Under the pieces are notes generated by a model that was not told the DNA's origin, ran no database searches, and saw only the letters and a list, made by a program, of their open reading frames with translations. From Siderastrea radians (taxonomy: Eukaryota > Cnidaria > Anthozoa > Scleractinia > Rhizangiidae), in the NCBI GenBank assembly GCA_964017195.1, contig OZ024887.1, forward strand, positions 4,453,959 to 4,517,958: a stretch of DNA of 64,000 nt, written 5' to 3'. The position numbers were made by a program, and so were the translations under genes. Positions 59,970-64,000 of this stretch are shown here, piece after piece. The first letter of the stretch is position 1, and each line of letters begins with the position of its first letter.

Positions 59970-60379
59970 AGCGTTTCTTTACAGTATTGCATTGCCAGAA
60001 AGCTTCAAGGTCAGTAAGCTAATGGAATGTTTCCAGTTACTGTGGGAACCCCCTTATAATGAATACCCCAAATCCCGGTCAGTCCCTTGGCATTTGGTTA
60101 CGGGTTAATATTGGGGTTTCATTTGTATCCAGGATTTCTAACATTTTGAGCTGGTTTCTTGGAATTTAAGCATCCAATTAAACAAACTTAATAAAAGCCT
60201 ACAGAATCCTGGAAAGCCCGGCAAAACATTTCATTTTCCCTCTTGTGCAACAAAAAACTTCTATTATCCTCACCTTTGAGGAGAACCTGGGCTCTGTGGT
60301 TCAATGAAATTTGTGTGGAGCTGTTCTTCAAATCCTGGAAAATAAGCCTTGCCTCCCCTGCAGGTTAAAATACATTAAC
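59970..60379. other. Spacer before the duplicated gene B block
   Basis: No exon or gene recognised. It contains a CCTGGAAAGCCCGGC word related to the minisatellite and ends where homology to 4549 onward begins. Confidence 0.4.
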
Positions 60380-60667
60380 TTATTGTATAAGTGACGTATG
60401 GTGCTGGCAATGTGTAATATATATTGGTTACTTTGGCTTCACAATAAATTGGGAATTAAAGAAAATCACATGTACAGGTTGTGTATTCTCAAAATCATTG
60501 AACGGTAACGTACATCCGGGGATAGTTCTTATTTCCCACTGTTCCCTTCATGCAACGCTCTCTTAAAAAAAGGATGAGCCTGTTACGTCACAATCACGTT
60601 AGGGCTGAGCAACGTCAACATTTATTCGTAATCATCATACTGGAGTTCACACACGGTTCAACTAGCT

Positions 60668-60703
60668 ATGGCTTTTAAACAGTGTATTGCCTGCAATGTT
60701 GCG
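60668..60703 (+). CDS. UPF0547 alternative first exon 1a of gene F
   Basis: Reads MAFKQCIACNVA and ends at GTAAGT in phase 0, the counterpart of 4838-4873. Two residue changes relative to that copy keep both Cys. CRE half-sites remain upstream near 60590. Confidence 0.5.
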
Positions 60704-62204
60704 GTAAGTCCTAACATTTTTTAAATTGAATTGCAAAATTTATATTTAATATTATTACCTCCAGCCAAGCTTTTATTCTTTTTCATACCTCAGGCTCGAA
60801 ATATTCTGTGTTCCGTATTCGAGATTTCCTTTTAGAGAATTAAAAGAATTTTATTTATATTCTTTCCTTTCACGTGTAAATGTGTCAGCTTTTATGTATA
60901 TATATACGTATTTCAGTGATCGTCTGTCGGTTGCCTGTTTTGTACGTAGAGACTTAGCTTACATTATGCTTGGCATGGCAAGCAACTTACTCTATATATA
61001 TTTACCCTTAATTTACCCTTTTCTCCCAGAATTGTAACGAAGTTCTGTCTTGTACTGAACATTCAAATGAAACCTCTCGAGCAGTACTTTTGACTGCTGC
61101 CGCTGTTCCTTTTATTTTCCTTTTTTTTTCTTATCTAAGGATTCTATTATAAAATATGCTAGGAAACGGAAAGGGTCGAACAGTACAAAAATTTCGAAAT
61201 TAACTTGCAAGAATGCTACAAGTTTCTTTCAGTGCACATTTTACACCTCCGCGCATTGTCTATCTAGACAGTAGACAACAAGTTCATAATTGCACACTAA
61301 TAAGGTGTTTTTTTGTTTATGTGACGCACAGAGGTGGAAACATCCCTCGTGTGCCGCGCCCAATGTTCCACCATGACCTCGTGACACTTTATGTGCTGTA
61401 ATAATTATATTTTGACTATTTTTTAAAACACTGCAATTTCAATCTTACCTATTTAGACGTCATTCCTACTATCTTTGAGCTTGTTCATCTCTAAGTTCTC
61501 GCTACCTCGTTTCCTCGCGGACGTAGTACCGTTAAGCGATAATTTACAATAAACTAGATGTCGGAATTCTGTCTTCCTCAACAACAGAGTGTTCGAAATA
61601 GTGCAACACTGCATAATAGTTTATGTGGTCGAAAAGATATCATATTAAAATAAACAGTTTAATAAATGAGACTGAGGCGAATACCTAAGAGCTTATAATT
61701 AGGCTAACCTTCATCCCAGAATGGCACATTTGCTTAAGTATGATTGGCTTTCTTTGACGAAGCGTTTAAACGATCTAGAGGATATAAACTAGCGTTTCAT
61801 TAAGTGATTTCCAAAGGCGGTTGAATGTGGTGTATCAGCGGACGCAACTCAACTGTTTCCTTAGAAAACTGCACTCTTCTTCATAGTGACTTTTCGCAAG
61901 AAAATTACACTTTGTTTTTCTCATTCATTTCTGTTTGATACAGCCAGTTTAAGGCCAGTGTGGCGGGCAAAATAAGGGGAGGGAAAAGCAAGGTTTAAAT
62001 GCATGTAAATTAGCAGGACAGCTCAACTAATGCACCTCTCGCCTGATTTCTGATAAAAAAAACGGCAAATCACTTTTTCTTTTCTTTTCTGGTTTTTTTT
62101 CTTTCTTTTTTCCAGATACTGAACTTTGTCGTGTGTAGCTAAATTGACGGAGTAGTCGGATACATATAGCCATGCCTCGTTTGTAATAAATTCTTATTAA
62201 GGAG

Positions 62205-62212
62205 TGACGTCA
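62205..62212 (+). promoter_or_regulatory. CRE/ATF-type palindrome upstream of gene F
   Basis: TGACGTCA inside GAGTGACGTCACTC, 115 bp before the ATG at 62320, identical in position to gene B. Confidence 0.6.
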
Positions 62213-62319
62213 CTCGGTACAAACTTGTGACTTATTGATTATCAATCTCGCGGCCAGAGAACCAGTCGTCGCTTGAAGCCAAAAATTTGGCAGACTCTCT
62301 GGGATATCAAGGCATTAAC

Positions 62320-63399
62320 ATGGTCCTCCAACAATGTTTGGCCTGCAATACAGTGGTAAGAAACTGCACTTAGCTGATAGATCAGCTCGTTTCGTCGAGT
62401 CGGTTCTTACAGCTGCCTTGTCTCGGCAATATTCAAATTTAGCGTGGTGGCGCTTATTGTCATAATTCTGTTCAACGACTCCGTCAACGTTAAATTCGCG
62501 ATTACTGCTTTTTGAATAAGGAACAGTTCTCGCGTGGTTATTCTTCCTGATTTCCCAGTGGTTTTCTAACAATAACCGAGGTTTATTTCGAGCTGTTTGT
62601 TGTTCACATTAGGTGAATAAAAACTAGTATTTAGTTCATTGTGCGTCAGATGAAGGATGAAGACAGGGCGCCGGCTCTCCCGTCGATAAACACGAGTGCT
62701 GGGCTAGGCTGAACCAAGGCTACCACTAATATTCTCGGAGAAAGGGGAATAACAATCGTTCTCTCTTGTTCTTCAAAGCAAAGTAAACGCAAAACTTAAA
62801 CTAAAAGTAGACGAACAGAAAAACGGATGGTCGAAACTGAACACGATTGTCGGAAACGTGAAAAAATGAAAGGTAAAATTAACTGATTAAAATAAAGACT
62901 TGCATAGCTAATTTTTTGTGACTCGCGCATCGTTTCTTTTATGAAAGCGAAGAGAGGACGAGGTCATAAGTTGATGATGAGGAATTCACCAAACTTGTCC
63001 ATTAGGCCTTTTTTTCCTAATCATTTCGGGTGAAATGACCATTCACGTTTACATTGCCAACAAATATAATCCATTTTCCCACGGAATCCGGAAATGTCAG
63101 CCCGTCTGGCCTCGTACCTCAGTTGATAGAAAAAGATGACCCTAAACCTCCTAGACCTTTTCCGTTGACTGATAGCAAACGGCTCTATTTCGTTGAACAA
63201 CGTTCATCGTGGCCTATCTTCAACTATTTACATTACATGATTTGTTCAACACTTATCAACAAATTTTGAACGGTAGAACATCAAATCTCCTAACGAGTAA
63301 CGCTCTTCTCCGATCTACAGGTGACTGACTCGTGCACTTCATGCGTTTGTGGTCACGTGTTTGAGTGCTCGAAGCAAATTGGTGGAAAGAGATTTTCAG
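62320..63399 (+). CDS. UPF0547 (C16orf87-like) zinc-ribbon protein, copy F, partial at window edge
   Basis: Exon 1 (62320-62355) and exon 2 (63321-63399) are present, encoding MVLQQCLACNTV and VTDSCTSCVCGHVFECSK, the same protein as gene B over this stretch, with all five Cys. Exons 3 and 4 would lie beyond position 64000. Splice sites are intact. Nothing in the visible part suggests a pseudogene. Confidence 0.75.
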
Positions 63400-64000
63400 G
63401 TGATATAAATATTATTTTATATATACATGAACAAGAACTCTCTTTGTGACGGCGTCATTTCAGGTTTCTTCCGCAGGAATAGGTCGTTCGTTTTTGAGAT
63501 ATTTTTCTCCTCTATTTAAATATGGCAACTTTTAATAGAAAAGAGCCTTCGAATCAATAGATCCAGGAATTATTAATTAATTGATTTAACAACCTTACAC
63601 CTTACTTTTTGTACGTTTGTTTTATTCTTCTTCTTCCCTTTTTTTTTTTTGTTGAATACCATTTGTGATTGGGAATGCATATAAAGTGTTGCTGTTGCTA
63701 TTGTCATAGTGATCCTCTTAATGAAATTCAATTTCATTCTCATATGCTTATTTTACACTAGGACACGTTTTTAAACAAAGGCAAAACGACAGCTTGAAGT
63801 GGCATTAATTTACCGAGCTAGTACCCACTTTAAAGAAAAACGCTTCGTGCGTCAAAAACACTGTCAAGACTCTCCTGTTGAGACTGTGAAAGCGGGCAAA
63901 GAGGACCCAAACAACGGAAATAGTTAGATATGTTTATGCAGTTTGATTTGTTTGTATCCTCCAAGGACATTTATTATAAAGCAAAAGGTTGCACTATCTT

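Larger units (their letters stand above)
60380..64000 (+). repeat. Segmental duplication, right copy (gene B block), cut by window edge
   Basis: Collinear with 4549-8075, with few substitutions and small indels, including a short insertion (about 61970-62020) not present in the left copy. It continues to the last base. Confidence 0.9.

Noticed and set aside
1..64000. tRNA, rRNA, CRISPR or bacterial operon features
   Set aside because: Looked for by motif (tRNA B-box-like strings, regularly spaced repeats, ribosome binding sites); nothing convincing was found in what appears to be animal nuclear DNA.

Overview
The window looks like nuclear DNA of an animal, most likely a cnidarian and probably a stony coral or another anthozoan. 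This rests on intron-rich AT-rich DNA, short phase-1 extracellular-domain exons, a rhodopsin-like receptor with a short intron, and a dense load of fold-back MITEs, TIR transposons and non-LTR retrotransposons. The species is not determined. There are no bacterial operons, CRISPR arrays, tRNA or rRNA genes that I can see.

Layout. (1) 357-9085: two adjacent four-exon genes of the UPF0547 (C16orf87-like) zinc-ribbon family, copies A and B; B has two candidate first exons. (2) 9086-14875: fold-back repeats, an orphan first exon of the same family (C) and a small TIR element. (3) 14876-17076: minus-strand rhodopsin-class GPCR, interrupted by a frameshift near TM5. (4) 17077-22774: gene-poor DNA with repeats. 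(5) 22775-37211: a second copy of the copy-A block (gene D), enlarged by a 2.1 kb insertion in intron 2 and by an 8.3 kb TIR element with a 9-bp target duplication. That element contains a multi-kilobase inverted repeat with two younger nested elements, each with an empty site visible elsewhere in the window. (6) 37212-39538: a 2.3 kb TIR element starting where the A/D homology stops. (7) 39791-58248: a 13-exon secreted protein, signal peptide - EMI - EGF - seven calcium-binding EGF - two Sushi domains; its introns hold a LINE, LINE fragments, MITEs and microsatellites. (8) 58405-59515: a minisatellite of about 158 bp period. (9) 60380-64000: a second copy of the copy-B block, cut by the window edge.

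The main structural story is a duplicated UPF0547 block, A-B versus D-E/F, whose second copy is split by about 23 kb carrying the EMI-EGF-Sushi gene. Five of the seven family first exons have a palindromic TGACGTCA (CRE/ATF-type) site 115-140 bp upstream of the ATG, and the other two (the 1a exons) have related half-sites, suggesting shared cAMP/stress-type control and alternative promoters. All splice models are read by eye from splice sites, reading phase and domain continuity; none was tested against transcripts.
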